A stretch of 64,000 bases of DNA from JAVBJV01 sp031555315 (GCA_031555315.1 JAVBUO010000008.1:154574-218573), one strand, 5' to 3'; positions 24,104 to 33,830 are shown, numbered from the stretch's first letter. Program-made: numbers and translations. The notes: a model not told the origin generated them from the letters alone.

Positions 24104-24796
24104 TCACGCGCTCATGCCGGGCGCAGGGCGGCGGGCGGCGCGAATCCGCGACACCAGACCATCCTTGCAGGCGTTTTCATCAGGACCGAATTTCACGGCG
24201 GCTTCTTCCCAAACGGCGTCCAGCGCCTTCAGGTCCATCGGATCCGGATCCGGTTCTTGCATCAGGACTTCCACGGCTTCCTGTGCGGGTTTTACCCCGG
24301 CGATCGCCAGCAGCGCGTGGAAGACGCAGCCATAGTCCGATTCCCGGCGCGCCAGGCGTTCGCCCAGCGCCTGCAGAATATGCGCCGGCTGTTCCAGATA
24401 TTCCCTCGCTTCCGCAAGCGGCAGCACAGACAGGAATTCCAGGAACAGCGGCAGATAATCCGGCAGTTCCGTTGTTTCGGTCACCATCCCTTTGGCTTCG
24501 TACTGGTTGCGCAGATCCACCATCGCCTGCCCACGATCGCGGCTTTCACCGTGTACGTGCTCGAACAGATGCAGCGACAGCGACCGCGTGCGATCGAACA
24601 GCAGCACGTAACGTTCCTGCAGGTCGAACAGATCGTCGCGGGCGATACGCTCCAGCAGCGCGCACACCGCGGTGCGCTCAGCCGTCGGGATCAACGCCTC
24701 CTGGTTCAGGACAGCGACGAGATCACTCGCCGCCGCCTTCAGGTCAGCCGTTGGATAACTCAGCAGCAGTGACAGGATTTTGAAGGTCTTGGCCAT
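24104..24796 (-). CDS. narJ: Nitrate reductase assembly chaperone NarJ
   Basis: This encodes 230 residues, all-helical, TorD/DmsD-like family. Typical strings are LSLLLSYPTADLKAA, YVLLFDRTRSLSLHLFEHVHGESRDRGQAM and LPLFLEFLSVLPLAEA. NarJ binds apo-NarG and controls Mo-cofactor insertion and membrane attachment; it is not part of the final enzyme. The start lies 1 nt after the narH stop. Confidence 0.95.
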   Translation of the reverse strand: MAKTFKILSLLLSYPTADLKAAASDLVAVLNQEALIPTAERTAVCALLERIARDDLFDLQERYVLLFDRTRSLSLHLFEHVHGESRDRGQAMVDLRNQYEAKGMVTETTELPDYLPLFLEFLSVLPLAEAREYLEQPAHILQALGERLARRESDYGCVFHALLAIAGVKPAQEAVEVLMQEPDPDPMDLKALDAVWEEAAVKFGPDENACKDGLVSRIRAARRPAPGMSA

Positions 24797-24797
24797 G

Positions 24798-26315
24798 TCA
24801 CGCCACTTCCATCGGGTTCTTCACCTTTTTCGGTGTCCCGAACAGGTTGTTACCCTCGCCCGACGCACAGCCGTTACCGAACGAGAAACCACAGGAGCCG
24901 CGAAGCTCCGCCGCGCTTTCATCGAACTCGCGATGCGTGGTCGGGATCACGAAACGGTCTTCGTAATTCGCGATCGCCATCGTCTTGTACATATCCTCGA
25001 TCTGTGCGGCGGTAAGCCCCACACGACGCGCGATTTCGTGGTCGATGATGCCGTCCACGGTCTTCGCACGCATATAGGCGCGCATCGCCAGCATCCGCTC
25101 CAGCCCGATCGTCACCGGCTGCTCGTCGCCGGCGGTCAGCAGGTTGGCCAGATACTTCAGCGGAATGCGCAGCGACTTCACATCCGGCATGACGCCGTCG
25201 GAACCCATCGCGCCCGCGGCGGCGGCCGACTGGATCGGCGATAGCGGCGGCACATACCAGACCATCGGCAGCGTGCGGTATTCAGGATGCAGCGGGAAAG
25301 CGACCTTCCAGTCCATCGCCATCTTCCAGATCGGCGACTTGCGGGCCGATTCCAGCCACATTTCCGGCACGCCATCGGCGCGGGCCTGCGCGATCACCTT
25401 CGGATCGTTGGGGTCCATGAAGACCGAGAGCTGCGCTTCGTACAGATCCTTCTCGTCCGGAACGCTGGCTGCTGCTTCGATGCGATCGGCATCGTAGAGC
25501 ACCACACCCAGATAGCGGATACGGCCTACGCAAGTTTCCGAACACACCGTCGGCTGTCCGACTTCGATGCGCGGATAGCAGAACACGCATTTTTCGGACT
25601 TACCTGAAGACCAGTTGTAATAGATCTTCTTGTAAGGACAGCCCGACACGCACATGCGCCAGCCGCGGCACTTGTCCTGATCGATCAGCACGATGCCGTC
25701 TTCTTCGCGCTTGTAGATCGCGCCCGACGGGCATGCCGCCGCACAGGCAGGGTTCAGACAGTGTTCGCACAGACGCGGCAGATACATCATGAAGGTGTTT
25801 TCGAACGCGCCGTAGATTTCCTTCTGCACGCCTTCGAAATTGTAGTCCGCCGACCTTTTCGAGAACTCGCCGCCCAGGATTTCCTCCCAGTTCGGCCCCC
25901 ATTCGATCTTTTCCATCCGCTCGCCGGACACCAGAGAGCGCGGGCGAGCCGTCGGCATCGCCTTTACCTCGGGCGCGTTCTGCAGATGTTCGTAATCGAA
26001 TGTGAACGGCTCGTAGTAGTCGTCGATCTCGGGCAAATCCGGGTTCGCGAAGATCTTCGACAAAACCCGAAACTTGCCGCCGATACGCGGCCGGATCTTG
26101 CCGTTACCCTGTCGCACCCAACCGCCGTTCCAGCGTTTCTGGTTTTCCCAGTCTTTCGGGTAACCGATGCCGGGCTTGCTTTCGACGTTATTGAACCACG
26201 CGTATTCCATCCCCTCGCGGCTGGTCCATACGTTCTTGCAGGTCACTGAACACGTATGACAGCCGATGCACTTGTCGAGGTTCAGAACCATCGCGATCTG
26301 AGCACGGATCTTCAT
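24798..26315 (-). CDS. narH: Respiratory nitrate reductase beta subunit (Fe-S)
   Basis: This encodes 505 residues. The Fe-S ligands are clear: CIGCHTCSVTC at the N-terminus, then CEHCLNPACAAACP, CRGWRMCVSGCP (with Trp in the position that makes a 3Fe-4S cluster), CVFCYPR and CSETC. It carries electrons from NarI haem to NarG. The start overlaps narG by 4 nt. The length is typical of NarH proteins. Confidence 0.97.
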   Translation of the reverse strand: MKIRAQIAMVLNLDKCIGCHTCSVTCKNVWTSREGMEYAWFNNVESKPGIGYPKDWENQKRWNGGWVRQGNGKIRPRIGGKFRVLSKIFANPDLPEIDDYYEPFTFDYEHLQNAPEVKAMPTARPRSLVSGERMEKIEWGPNWEEILGGEFSKRSADYNFEGVQKEIYGAFENTFMMYLPRLCEHCLNPACAAACPSGAIYKREEDGIVLIDQDKCRGWRMCVSGCPYKKIYYNWSSGKSEKCVFCYPRIEVGQPTVCSETCVGRIRYLGVVLYDADRIEAAASVPDEKDLYEAQLSVFMDPNDPKVIAQARADGVPEMWLESARKSPIWKMAMDWKVAFPLHPEYRTLPMVWYVPPLSPIQSAAAAGAMGSDGVMPDVKSLRIPLKYLANLLTAGDEQPVTIGLERMLAMRAYMRAKTVDGIIDHEIARRVGLTAAQIEDMYKTMAIANYEDRFVIPTTHREFDESAAELRGSCGFSFGNGCASGEGNNLFGTPKKVKNPMEVA

Positions 26316-29300
26316 TCTGCGGCCTCCTTCGTGACACCGGGTTTAACGGACAAGGGTTCAGGCTGATCGGCGTTCGGCGTATCCAGCCAGTCGACCTCGG
26401 CCATCTTGCGCACCGCGACGAATTCGTCGCGGTTGCAGCCGACCGTGCCGTAGTAGTTGAACCCGTAGGCAAGTTGCGCATAACCGCCGATCATGTGCGT
26501 CGGCTTCAGGATCGCACGGGTGACCGAGTTGTGGATCCCGCCGCGCTGGCCGGTCATTTCAGACCCGGGCACGTTGATGATCTTTTCCTGCGCGTGATAC
26601 ATCATGCAGGTGCCGTTCTTCACACGCTGCGAGACGACCGCACGCGCCACCAGCGCGCCGTTGGTATTGAACACCTCGATCCAGTCGTTGTCGACGATAC
26701 CAGCCGACCTCGCATCATCCTCGCTGATCCAGGCGATCGGCCCTCCACGCGACAGCGTCAGCATCAGCAGATTGTCCGTATAGGTCGAATGGATGCCCCA
26801 TTTCTGGTGCGGCGTCAGGAAGTTCAGCACGATCGGTTTGTTGCCGTTCGGCTTCGCGTTGATCACCGGCGCCACCGTGCGGGTGTCGATCGGCGGCCGG
26901 TACAGGCACATCGCTTCACCGAACGCACGCATCCACAGATGATCCTGATACAGCTGCTGGCGGCCCGACAGCGTGCGCCAGGGGATCAGTTCGTGTACGT
27001 TCGTATAGCCCGCGTTGTAACAGACCTTTTCCGATTCAAGCCCCGACCAGATCGGCGACGAGATGATCTTGCGCGGCTGCGCGACGATGTCGCGGAAGCG
27101 GATCTTCTCGTCCTCTTTCGGCACCGCCAGATGCGTATGGTCGCGCCCGGTCGCCTTGCCCAGCGCAGCCCACGCCTTCACCGCCACTTCGCCGTTGGTT
27201 TCCGGCGCCAGCGACAGCACGACCTCCGCCGCGTCGATCGCCGATTCGATCCGCGCCAGCCCTTTCGTCGGGCCTTCCTCGGTCACCTCGCCGTTCAACT
27301 GCTTCAGGAACTCGACCTCGTGCTGGGTATTCCACGCGATCCCCTTGCCGTTGTTGCCCACCTTGTCCATCAGCGGGCCGAGCGAGGTGAAGCGTTTGTA
27401 GAGGTTCGGATAATCACGTTCGACCACCGTCACCGTCGGCATGGTCTTGCCGGGCACCGGATCGATATCACCGCGCTTCCAGTCCTTCACATCGAAGGGC
27501 TGCGCGATCTCGTTCGGGCTGTCGTGCATGATCGGCGTCAGCACGACGTCCTTTTCCACGCCCAGGACTTCCGGCGCGACGTTCGAGAACGTCTTGGCGA
27601 GCCCCTTGTAGATCTCCCAGTCGGTCCGCGATTCCCACACCGGGTTCACCGCCGCAGTCAGCGGATGGATGAACGGGTGCATATCGGACGTGTTCATGTC
27701 GTCCTTTTCGTACCACGTCGCCGTCGGCAGTACGATGTCGGAGTACACGCAGGTGGTCGACATACGGAAGTCCAGTGTGACCAGCAGGTCCAGCTTTCCT
27801 TCAGGCGCCTTGTCGTGCCATTCGACCTCGTTGGGCTTCTGCGCCCCCATTTCGCCCAGATCCTTGCCCATCACGCCATGCGACGTGCCGAGCAGATGTT
27901 TGAGGAAATATTCGTGCCCCTTGGCCGAAGAGCCGAGCAGATTCGAACGCCACACGAACAGGTTGCGTGGCCAGTTCTTCGGATTGTCGGGATCTTCGCA
28001 CGACAGGCGCAGCTCGCCCGATTTCAGACTCTGCGCGACATAATCTTTCGCCTCCATCCCGGCGACGGCAGCCATCTTCGAAACCTCGATCGGGTTCTGC
28101 TGCAGTTGCGGGGCGGACGGCAGCCAGCCCATGCGCTCGGCACGCGCGTTATAGTCGATCAACGTGCCACCCCACTGCCCTTTCGGTGCCAGCGGCGAGA
28201 CGATCGAATCCACATTCAATGTTTCGTACCGCCACTGATCCGTGTGCGCATACCAGAACGACGTCGAGTTCTGCTGGCGCGGCGGGCGCGCCCAGTCGAG
28301 CGCGAAGGTCAACGCCGCCCAGCCGGATTGCGGGCGCAGCTTTTCCTGCCCGACGTAATGCGACCAGCCGCCACCCGACTGCCCGACGCAACCACACATC
28401 ACCAGCATATTGATGACGCCGCGGTAGTTCATGTCCATGTGGTACCAATGGTTCATCGCCGCGCCGATGATGATCATCGACCGTCCATTGGTTTTTTCCG
28501 CATTGGTGGCGAATTCACGCGCCGTCTGGATAATCTGGTCGCGCTTGACGCCGGTGATCGTCTCGGCCCAGGCGGGCGTGTACGGCACGTTCTCGTCGAA
28601 CGACTTGGCGACATGCTCGCCGCCGAAGCCGCGATCGACACCGTAGTTCGCGAGGAACAGATCGTACACCGTGGCGACCAGCACCTCGCCTTCGGCCAGC
28701 AGCAGCTTCTTCACCGGAAGCCGGCGCATCAGGATGCTGGGATGATCGGTGCCGGTGAAATGGTCGTGTTCGATGTTGCCGAAATACGGAAACGCCACAT
28801 CGGCCATGCCGTCGTTCTCGGTATCCAGCGACAGACGCAGATCGACCTCGTTGCCGCGCGATTCGCGGCTTTCCAGGTTCCACTTGCCCTGTTCACCCCA
28901 GCGGAATCCGATCGACCCGTTCGGTACCACCAGTTGCCCGGTTTTTTCGTCGAACGCGACGGTCTTCCATTCCGGGTTGTTGGCTTCGGACAGCGCGCCG
29001 TCGAAATCCGCCGCCCGCAGCATGCGTTCGGGCACCAGGCGGCCATCCTGTTCCACCAGACGCACCAGCATCGGCATGTCGGTGTAGCGCTTCACGTAAT
29101 CGTTGAAGTACGGCACCTTGCGGTCGACGTGATACTCGCGCAGCATCACATGCCCCATCGCCATGGCCAGCGCCGCATCGGTCCCCTGCTTCACCGAGAT
29201 CCACATATCGGCGAATTTCGATGCTTCGGAATAGTCGGGGCAAACCACCACGCTTTTCGTGCCCTTGTAACGCACTTCCGTATAGAAGTGCGCATCGGGC

Positions 29301-30082
29301 GTGCGGGTCTGCGGCACGTTCGAGCCCCACAGCATCAGAAAGCCCGCATTGTACCAGTCGGCGCTTTCCGGCACGTCGGTCTGCTCGCCCCAGGTCTGCG
29401 GTGAAGCGGGCGGCAGATCGCAGTACCAGTCGTAGAACGACATGCACACGCCGCCCATCAGCGACAGGTACCGCGCCCCCGCCGCGTACGAGATCATCGA
29501 CATCGCCGGGATCGGCGAGAACCCGACCACGCGGTCCGGACCATAGGTCTTCACCGTATAGGCGTTGGCGGCGGCGATGATCTCGTTCACTTCCTCCCAG
29601 GTCGCGCGGACGAAACCGCCCAGCCCGCGCTTCTTGGTATAGGAATCGCGCTTGGTCTTGTCCTCGACGATCGACGCCCACGCAGCGACCGGGGTGCGCA
29701 CTGCGCGTGCCTCGCGCCACAGGCGCAGCAGGCGCGAACGCACCATCGGAAATTTCACGCGATTGCCCGAATACAGGTACCAGCTATAGCTGGCCCCGCG
29801 TGCGCAACCGCGCGGTTCATGGTTCGGCATATCCGGGCGGGTGCGCGGATAGTCGGTCTGCTGGGTTTCCCACGTGACGATCCCGCCTTTGACGTAGATC
29901 TTCCACGAACACGATCCCGTACAGTTCACCCCATGCGTGGACCGCACGACCGCATCGTGCTGCCAGCGCTTGCGGTATCCATCCTCCCACGAGCGGTCCT
30001 CGTGGGTGGTAATGCCGTGACCGTTGGAAAACTCTTCGACATTCTTTTTGAAGAACGTCAGTCGATCGAGTAAATGGCCCAT
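26312..30082 (-). CDS. narG: Respiratory nitrate reductase alpha subunit (Mo-bis-MGD)
   Basis: This encodes 1256 residues, the family length. The N-terminus has THGVNCTGSCSW and, further on, GCARGASYSWY, the His and Cys ligands of the FS0 cluster. The YDWYCDLPPASP segment holds the Asp that coordinates molybdenum. VVCPDYSEASKFAD, MIIIGAAMNHWYHMD and YSDIVLPTATWYEKDDMN are characteristic of NarG. The absence of a twin-arginine signal fits the cytoplasm-facing enzyme. It reduces nitrate to nitrite with quinol electrons. It sits 12 nt after narK. Confidence 0.98.
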   Translation of the reverse strand: MGHLLDRLTFFKKNVEEFSNGHGITTHEDRSWEDGYRKRWQHDAVVRSTHGVNCTGSCSWKIYVKGGIVTWETQQTDYPRTRPDMPNHEPRGCARGASYSWYLYSGNRVKFPMVRSRLLRLWREARAVRTPVAAWASIVEDKTKRDSYTKKRGLGGFVRATWEEVNEIIAAANAYTVKTYGPDRVVGFSPIPAMSMISYAAGARYLSLMGGVCMSFYDWYCDLPPASPQTWGEQTDVPESADWYNAGFLMLWGSNVPQTRTPDAHFYTEVRYKGTKSVVVCPDYSEASKFADMWISVKQGTDAALAMAMGHVMLREYHVDRKVPYFNDYVKRYTDMPMLVRLVEQDGRLVPERMLRAADFDGALSEANNPEWKTVAFDEKTGQLVVPNGSIGFRWGEQGKWNLESRESRGNEVDLRLSLDTENDGMADVAFPYFGNIEHDHFTGTDHPSILMRRLPVKKLLLAEGEVLVATVYDLFLANYGVDRGFGGEHVAKSFDENVPYTPAWAETITGVKRDQIIQTAREFATNAEKTNGRSMIIIGAAMNHWYHMDMNYRGVINMLVMCGCVGQSGGGWSHYVGQEKLRPQSGWAALTFALDWARPPRQQNSTSFWYAHTDQWRYETLNVDSIVSPLAPKGQWGGTLIDYNARAERMGWLPSAPQLQQNPIEVSKMAAVAGMEAKDYVAQSLKSGELRLSCEDPDNPKNWPRNLFVWRSNLLGSSAKGHEYFLKHLLGTSHGVMGKDLGEMGAQKPNEVEWHDKAPEGKLDLLVTLDFRMSTTCVYSDIVLPTATWYEKDDMNTSDMHPFIHPLTAAVNPVWESRTDWEIYKGLAKTFSNVAPEVLGVEKDVVLTPIMHDSPNEIAQPFDVKDWKRGDIDPVPGKTMPTVTVVERDYPNLYKRFTSLGPLMDKVGNNGKGIAWNTQHEVEFLKQLNGEVTEEGPTKGLARIESAIDAAEVVLSLAPETNGEVAVKAWAALGKATGRDHTHLAVPKEDEKIRFRDIVAQPRKIISSPIWSGLESEKVCYNAGYTNVHELIPWRTLSGRQQLYQDHLWMRAFGEAMCLYRPPIDTRTVAPVINAKPNGNKPIVLNFLTPHQKWGIHSTYTDNLLMLTLSRGGPIAWISEDDARSAGIVDNDWIEVFNTNGALVARAVVSQRVKNGTCMMYHAQEKIINVPGSEMTGQRGGIHNSVTRAILKPTHMIGGYAQLAYGFNYYGTVGCNRDEFVAVRKMAEVDWLDTPNADQPEPLSVKPGVTKEAAE

Positions 30083-30094
30083 TACTCTCCCCCC

Positions 30095-32851
30095 TTATTC
30101 CGCAGCCTGCTGAACGCCGCCCGATGCCGCGCGCGCACGTTCAACGTCGTAAAGAAGTCCGCCCTTGCGGGTGTAGCAGAACCAGGTCACCACCAGGCAG
30201 CTTGCATAAAAGATGATGCTGCCCCACAGCGCCGCCTGCGGACCGCCCGTTATACGGATCGATTCGCCGTAGCTCATCGGGATCAGGAACGCGCCGTAGG
30301 CTGCAATCGCCGACGAGAAACCGATGATCGACGCCGATTCCTTTTCCGACTGCAACTGGCGCGCGACCGGATCGCTGTCCGGCATCAGCCGGTTCATGTC
30401 CTTCGCCATGATCGCCGGGATCATCTGGAAGGTCGATGCGTTGCCCACGCCGGTCGCGAAGAACAGCAGCAGGAAGCTCAGGAAGAAGCCCATGAACGCA
30501 TGCGGCTGTTCCTTGATGCCGATGAAGTGGATCACCCCATAGGCGCCGATCATCATCAGGATGAACATCCAGAACGTCACCCTACCGCCACCCCAGCGGT
30601 CGGACACCCAGCCGGTCAGCGCGCGCGACACGGCCCCCACCAGCGGTGCAATGAACGCATACTGCAGCGCGTTGATTTCCGGAAACTGCGTCTTGGTCAG
30701 CAGCGGGAACGCGGCCGAGCAACCGATGAACGAACCGAATGTGCCCGTGTACAGCCAGCACATCAGCCAGTTGTGCTTGCGCCGGAAGATGATGGCCTGG
30801 TCCGCAAAGGACGCCTTCATCGTCGCCAGGTCGTTCATACCGAACCACGCCGCACAGGCGCTGATCGCGATAAACGGCACCCAGATATAGCCGGCATTCT
30901 GCAGCCACATGCTGGACTGCGCACCCGTGGCCGGGTTGGTGAGCGTTACCGGCTCGCCGCCCAACGCACCGAATACGCCCATGGTGATCACCAACGGTAC
31001 GACGAACTGCACCACGCTGACGCCCAGATTGCCGATCCCGGCGTTGATCGCCAGTGCATTGCCTTTCTCGCGCTTCGGAAAGAAGAACGAGATGTTGGAC
31101 ATCGACGACGCGAAGTTGCCGCCGCCGAAGCCGCACAGCAGCGCCAGCAGCACGAACACCCAGTACGGTGTGCTCGGGTTCTGGATGACGAAACCGATCC
31201 CCAGCGCCGGAATGGCCAGCGACCAGGTGCTCAGCGTCGTCCACAGCCGCCCGCCGAAGATCGGCACGACGAACGAATAGAAGATGCGCAGCGTCGCCCC
31301 GCACAGGCCGGGCATCGCCGCCAGCCAGAACAGCTGCGTGGTGCTGAAGTTAAAACCCGCCTGCGGCAGACGCGCCACCACGACCGACCAGACCATCCAC
31401 ACCGCGAACGCCAGCAGCAGACAGCAGACCGAAATCCACAGATTACGCTGCGCGACCGCACGTCCGGTTGTTGCCCAGAAGGTCGGATCCTCGGGCCGCC
31501 AGTCCATCAGGGTTTTGTCGCTCAACGCGCCCTGCTGGGCCGGACCGTGGATCGGCTGCATTTCCGGCAGTTCCGGCAAGGTCGCCAGCACCGGTGCCGC
31601 GGCTTCGCGTTCCATCTGGCGGATCGACATATGCATCCACAGCAGCGAGACCGCGACGATCACGAACAGCAGCATGAAGCAGGTGGTCCACACGCCCGTC
31701 TGGTCGACCAGCCAGCCGAAGACGATCGGCAGCACGAACCCGCCCAGACCGCCGATCAGCCCGACCAGACCGCCCACGGCACCCACGTTCTTCGGATAGT
31801 AGACGGGAATGTGCTTGTAGACGGCCGCCTTACCCAGGCTCATGAAGAAGCCCAGCACGAATGCAACCACGATGAACGGGATCAGCCCGATTTCGATGCG
31901 GTACGAGACCGGCCCATTCGCCCCCTGGCTGACGAAATCGGTCGCCGGGTAGGACAGGATGAAGCAGCAGATCGTCGAGACGATAAACGTCCAGTACATC
32001 ACGCGCCGCGCACCGTACTTGTCCGACAGCACGCCGCCGTAAATGCGGAACAGGCTGGCCGGGATGGAATACGCCGCCGCGATCATCCCCGCGGTCTTTA
32101 CGTCCAAACTGTAAACACCCATCAGATACTTGGGCAGCCACAGTGAAAGCGCGACGAACGCACCGAAGACGAAGAAGTAATACAGAGAAAAACGCCAGAC
32201 CTGAACGTTCTTCAGCGGCTCCAGCTCCAGCCAGGCGCTCTGCGGCTTGATGCCCTTGGCGCGGCGTTCCTTGATCACCGGGTCTTCATCGGTCAGGAAC
32301 CAGAAGATCACCCCCATCAGCGCGATCCCGGCCGCCCAGATATACGCCACGGCCTCCCAGCCCATCGCCACCATCACGAACGGAGCGCAGAACTTGGTCA
32401 CCGCGGCGCCGACGTTACCGGCCCCGAAGATCCCCAGCGCCGTGCCCTGCTTGCCCGCCGGATACCAGCGCGACACATAGGCGATCCCCACCGCGAACGA
32501 CCCGCCCGCGATGCCGACCCCGGCCCCGGCGAGCAGCATCTGCGGATACGTGTGCGCATATGTCAGCAGGAACGTCGCGACAGCGGACGACAGCATCACG
32601 CCCGTGAACACGCGCCGGCCGCCGTACTGGTCGGTCCAGATCCCCAACGGCACGCGGATCAGCGATCCGATGAGAATGGGCATGCCCGCCATCAGTCCGA
32701 ACTGGGCGTTGTTCAGCCCCAGTTCGTCTTTGATGCGGATGCCGATGATGGCGAAGATCGTCCAGACGGCAAAACAGACGGTAAATGCGACTGCGGAACC
32801 CCACATCGCCCTGTTTTGCTGGTTGGAGGTTACTTCTTCAGAAACACTCAT
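30095..32851 (-). CDS. narK: Fused NarK1-NarK2-type nitrate/nitrite transporter (two MFS units)
   Basis: This encodes 918 residues, about twice a normal MFS protein. Unit 1 (about 15-430) begins with FTVCFAVWTIFAIIGI and has the nitrate signature GIAGGSFAVGIAYVS. A loop of about 45 residues follows. Unit 2 (about 475-905) begins NLWISVCCLLLAFAVWMVWS and has its own signature in GFGGGNFASSMSNISFF. About 24 membrane helices are expected. Fused NarK proteins of this kind, known from Paracoccus, combine a nitrate/proton symporter and a nitrate/nitrite exchanger. It heads the operon and has an FNR-type box about 80 nt upstream. Confidence 0.93.
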   Translation of the reverse strand: MSVSEEVTSNQQNRAMWGSAVAFTVCFAVWTIFAIIGIRIKDELGLNNAQFGLMAGMPILIGSLIRVPLGIWTDQYGGRRVFTGVMLSSAVATFLLTYAHTYPQMLLAGAGVGIAGGSFAVGIAYVSRWYPAGKQGTALGIFGAGNVGAAVTKFCAPFVMVAMGWEAVAYIWAAGIALMGVIFWFLTDEDPVIKERRAKGIKPQSAWLELEPLKNVQVWRFSLYYFFVFGAFVALSLWLPKYLMGVYSLDVKTAGMIAAAYSIPASLFRIYGGVLSDKYGARRVMYWTFIVSTICCFILSYPATDFVSQGANGPVSYRIEIGLIPFIVVAFVLGFFMSLGKAAVYKHIPVYYPKNVGAVGGLVGLIGGLGGFVLPIVFGWLVDQTGVWTTCFMLLFVIVAVSLLWMHMSIRQMEREAAAPVLATLPELPEMQPIHGPAQQGALSDKTLMDWRPEDPTFWATTGRAVAQRNLWISVCCLLLAFAVWMVWSVVVARLPQAGFNFSTTQLFWLAAMPGLCGATLRIFYSFVVPIFGGRLWTTLSTWSLAIPALGIGFVIQNPSTPYWVFVLLALLCGFGGGNFASSMSNISFFFPKREKGNALAINAGIGNLGVSVVQFVVPLVITMGVFGALGGEPVTLTNPATGAQSSMWLQNAGYIWVPFIAISACAAWFGMNDLATMKASFADQAIIFRRKHNWLMCWLYTGTFGSFIGCSAAFPLLTKTQFPEINALQYAFIAPLVGAVSRALTGWVSDRWGGGRVTFWMFILMMIGAYGVIHFIGIKEQPHAFMGFFLSFLLLFFATGVGNASTFQMIPAIMAKDMNRLMPDSDPVARQLQSEKESASIIGFSSAIAAYGAFLIPMSYGESIRITGGPQAALWGSIIFYASCLVVTWFCYTRKGGLLYDVERARAASGGVQQAAE

Positions 32852-32926
32852 GGCTCTGGCCTTTACTGCTCTTCGGGTATGGCTTCCCTGTCCCCAGAAA
32901 CCTTGCAGTCATTTGCCGAAATTGGA

Positions 32927-32940
32927 TTGATCATCCTCAA
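32927..32940 (-). promoter_or_regulatory. FNR/Dnr-type box upstream of narK
   Basis: On the minus strand this is TTGAGGATGATCAA, one mismatch from TTGAT-N4-ATCAA. The centre is about 82 nt before the narK start, consistent with class II activation about 41 nt from a start site near 32892. It lies in the AT-rich divergent spacer 32852-33091. Confidence 0.6.
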
Positions 32941-33040
32941 TATAACAATCAAAAATCGACATAAATATTCTTAAAATGCATATTTCTTTATTTGAATTCT
33001 TAAATTTATATACTTTAATTACTTAATGTCAATTTAATAT

Positions 33041-33069
33041 TTGACTTTCGTCAATTATTAATACACAAT
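33041..33069 (+). promoter_or_regulatory. Palindromic FNR-type box overlapping a candidate promoter of the Crp/Fnr gene
   Basis: TTGACTTTCGTCAA (33041-33054) is a perfect palindrome of the FNR/Dnr half-site. Its first six bases also form a -35 (TTGACT) spaced 17 nt from CACAAT (33064-33069). Overlap with the -35 suggests autorepression. It could also contribute to narK control from a distance. Confidence 0.6.
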
Positions 33070-33091
33070 ATCTACTAGACGGAGATGATGT

Positions 33092-33784
33092 ATGCGTGGC
33101 CCAGACGCTGATGCGGTAAAAAACCTCGATTTGTTTGCCGCCATGCCCGAGACGCAGTTCGATTTGATGATGCAGGCGTCGTTCCTGCAGCGCTTTCCGC
33201 CGCATGTCGTGCTGATCGACGAGGGCGACATTCCGGACTTTCTGCATGTGGTTCTGGAGGGCGCGGTCGACCTGTTCACCCAGCATGATGAGATGGAAAG
33301 CACGGTCATGGTGGTCCGCCCGGTGCGCGCCTTCATTCTGGCGGCCGTCATGTCCGACCAGCCTTACCTGAAATCGGCGCGTACGCTGGAAAACTCCCGG
33401 ATTCTGATGATACCGGTCAAATCCGTTCAGGCCGCCTTCGAAGCCTCGCCCGAATTCGCGCGCGCCGTGGTGCGGGAGCTGGCCGGCGCCTACCGCACCA
33501 TGACGCGTGAATTGAAAAACCAGAAATTGCGCACCAGCCTCGAACGCCTTGCCAACTGGATTATCCGCACACATGCCCGCATGGGCGGCACGGACAGCTT
33601 CAATCTGCCTTATGACAAACGCACCCTCGCTTCACGTCTGGGGATGACGCCGGAAAACCTGTCGCGCACATTCTCGCAACTGGCGCAGCACGGCGTCGCG
33701 ATTCGCGGGCGCACGATCGAGGTGCGCGACCTGAACACTCTGATCAATCTGGCGCACCCCAACCCGCTGATCGACGATATCTGA
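33092..33784 (+). CDS. Crp/Fnr-family regulator without Fe-S cysteines (NarR/Dnr-like)
   Basis: This encodes 230 residues. An N-terminal cyclic-nucleotide-binding-type beta roll (VVLIDEGDIPDFLHVVLEGAVDLF) and a long dimer helix precede a C-terminal helix-turn-helix (KRTLASRLGMTPENLSRTFSQL). The E-x2-S-R recognition motif (ENLSR) matches readers of TTGAT-type half-sites. No cysteine occurs anywhere, so it cannot carry the oxygen-sensing Fe-S cluster of FNR. It is more like the NarR, Dnr or NnrR groups that respond to nitrate, nitrite or NO. It is divergent from narK, with GGAG seven nt before the start. Confidence 0.88.
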   Translation: MRGPDADAVKNLDLFAAMPETQFDLMMQASFLQRFPPHVVLIDEGDIPDFLHVVLEGAVDLFTQHDEMESTVMVVRPVRAFILAAVMSDQPYLKSARTLENSRILMIPVKSVQAAFEASPEFARAVVRELAGAYRTMTRELKNQKLRTSLERLANWIIRTHARMGGTDSFNLPYDKRTLASRLGMTPENLSRTFSQLAQHGVAIRGRTIEVRDLNTLINLAHPNPLIDDI

Positions 33785-33830
33785 CTGTGGTCAGGAATGC
33801 CGCATGGCCGGTCGCCAGGAATGGTCCTCG

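Noticed and set aside
26474..29404. 976-codon open frame on the plus strand
   Set aside because: It lies entirely opposite narG. Its translation is Arg/His/Asp-rich with no domain, as expected for the antisense frame of a GC-rich gene.
30074..32146. 690-codon open frame on the plus strand
   Set aside because: It is antisense to narK with a shadow-like composition (Arg, His, Gln) and no ribosome-binding site.
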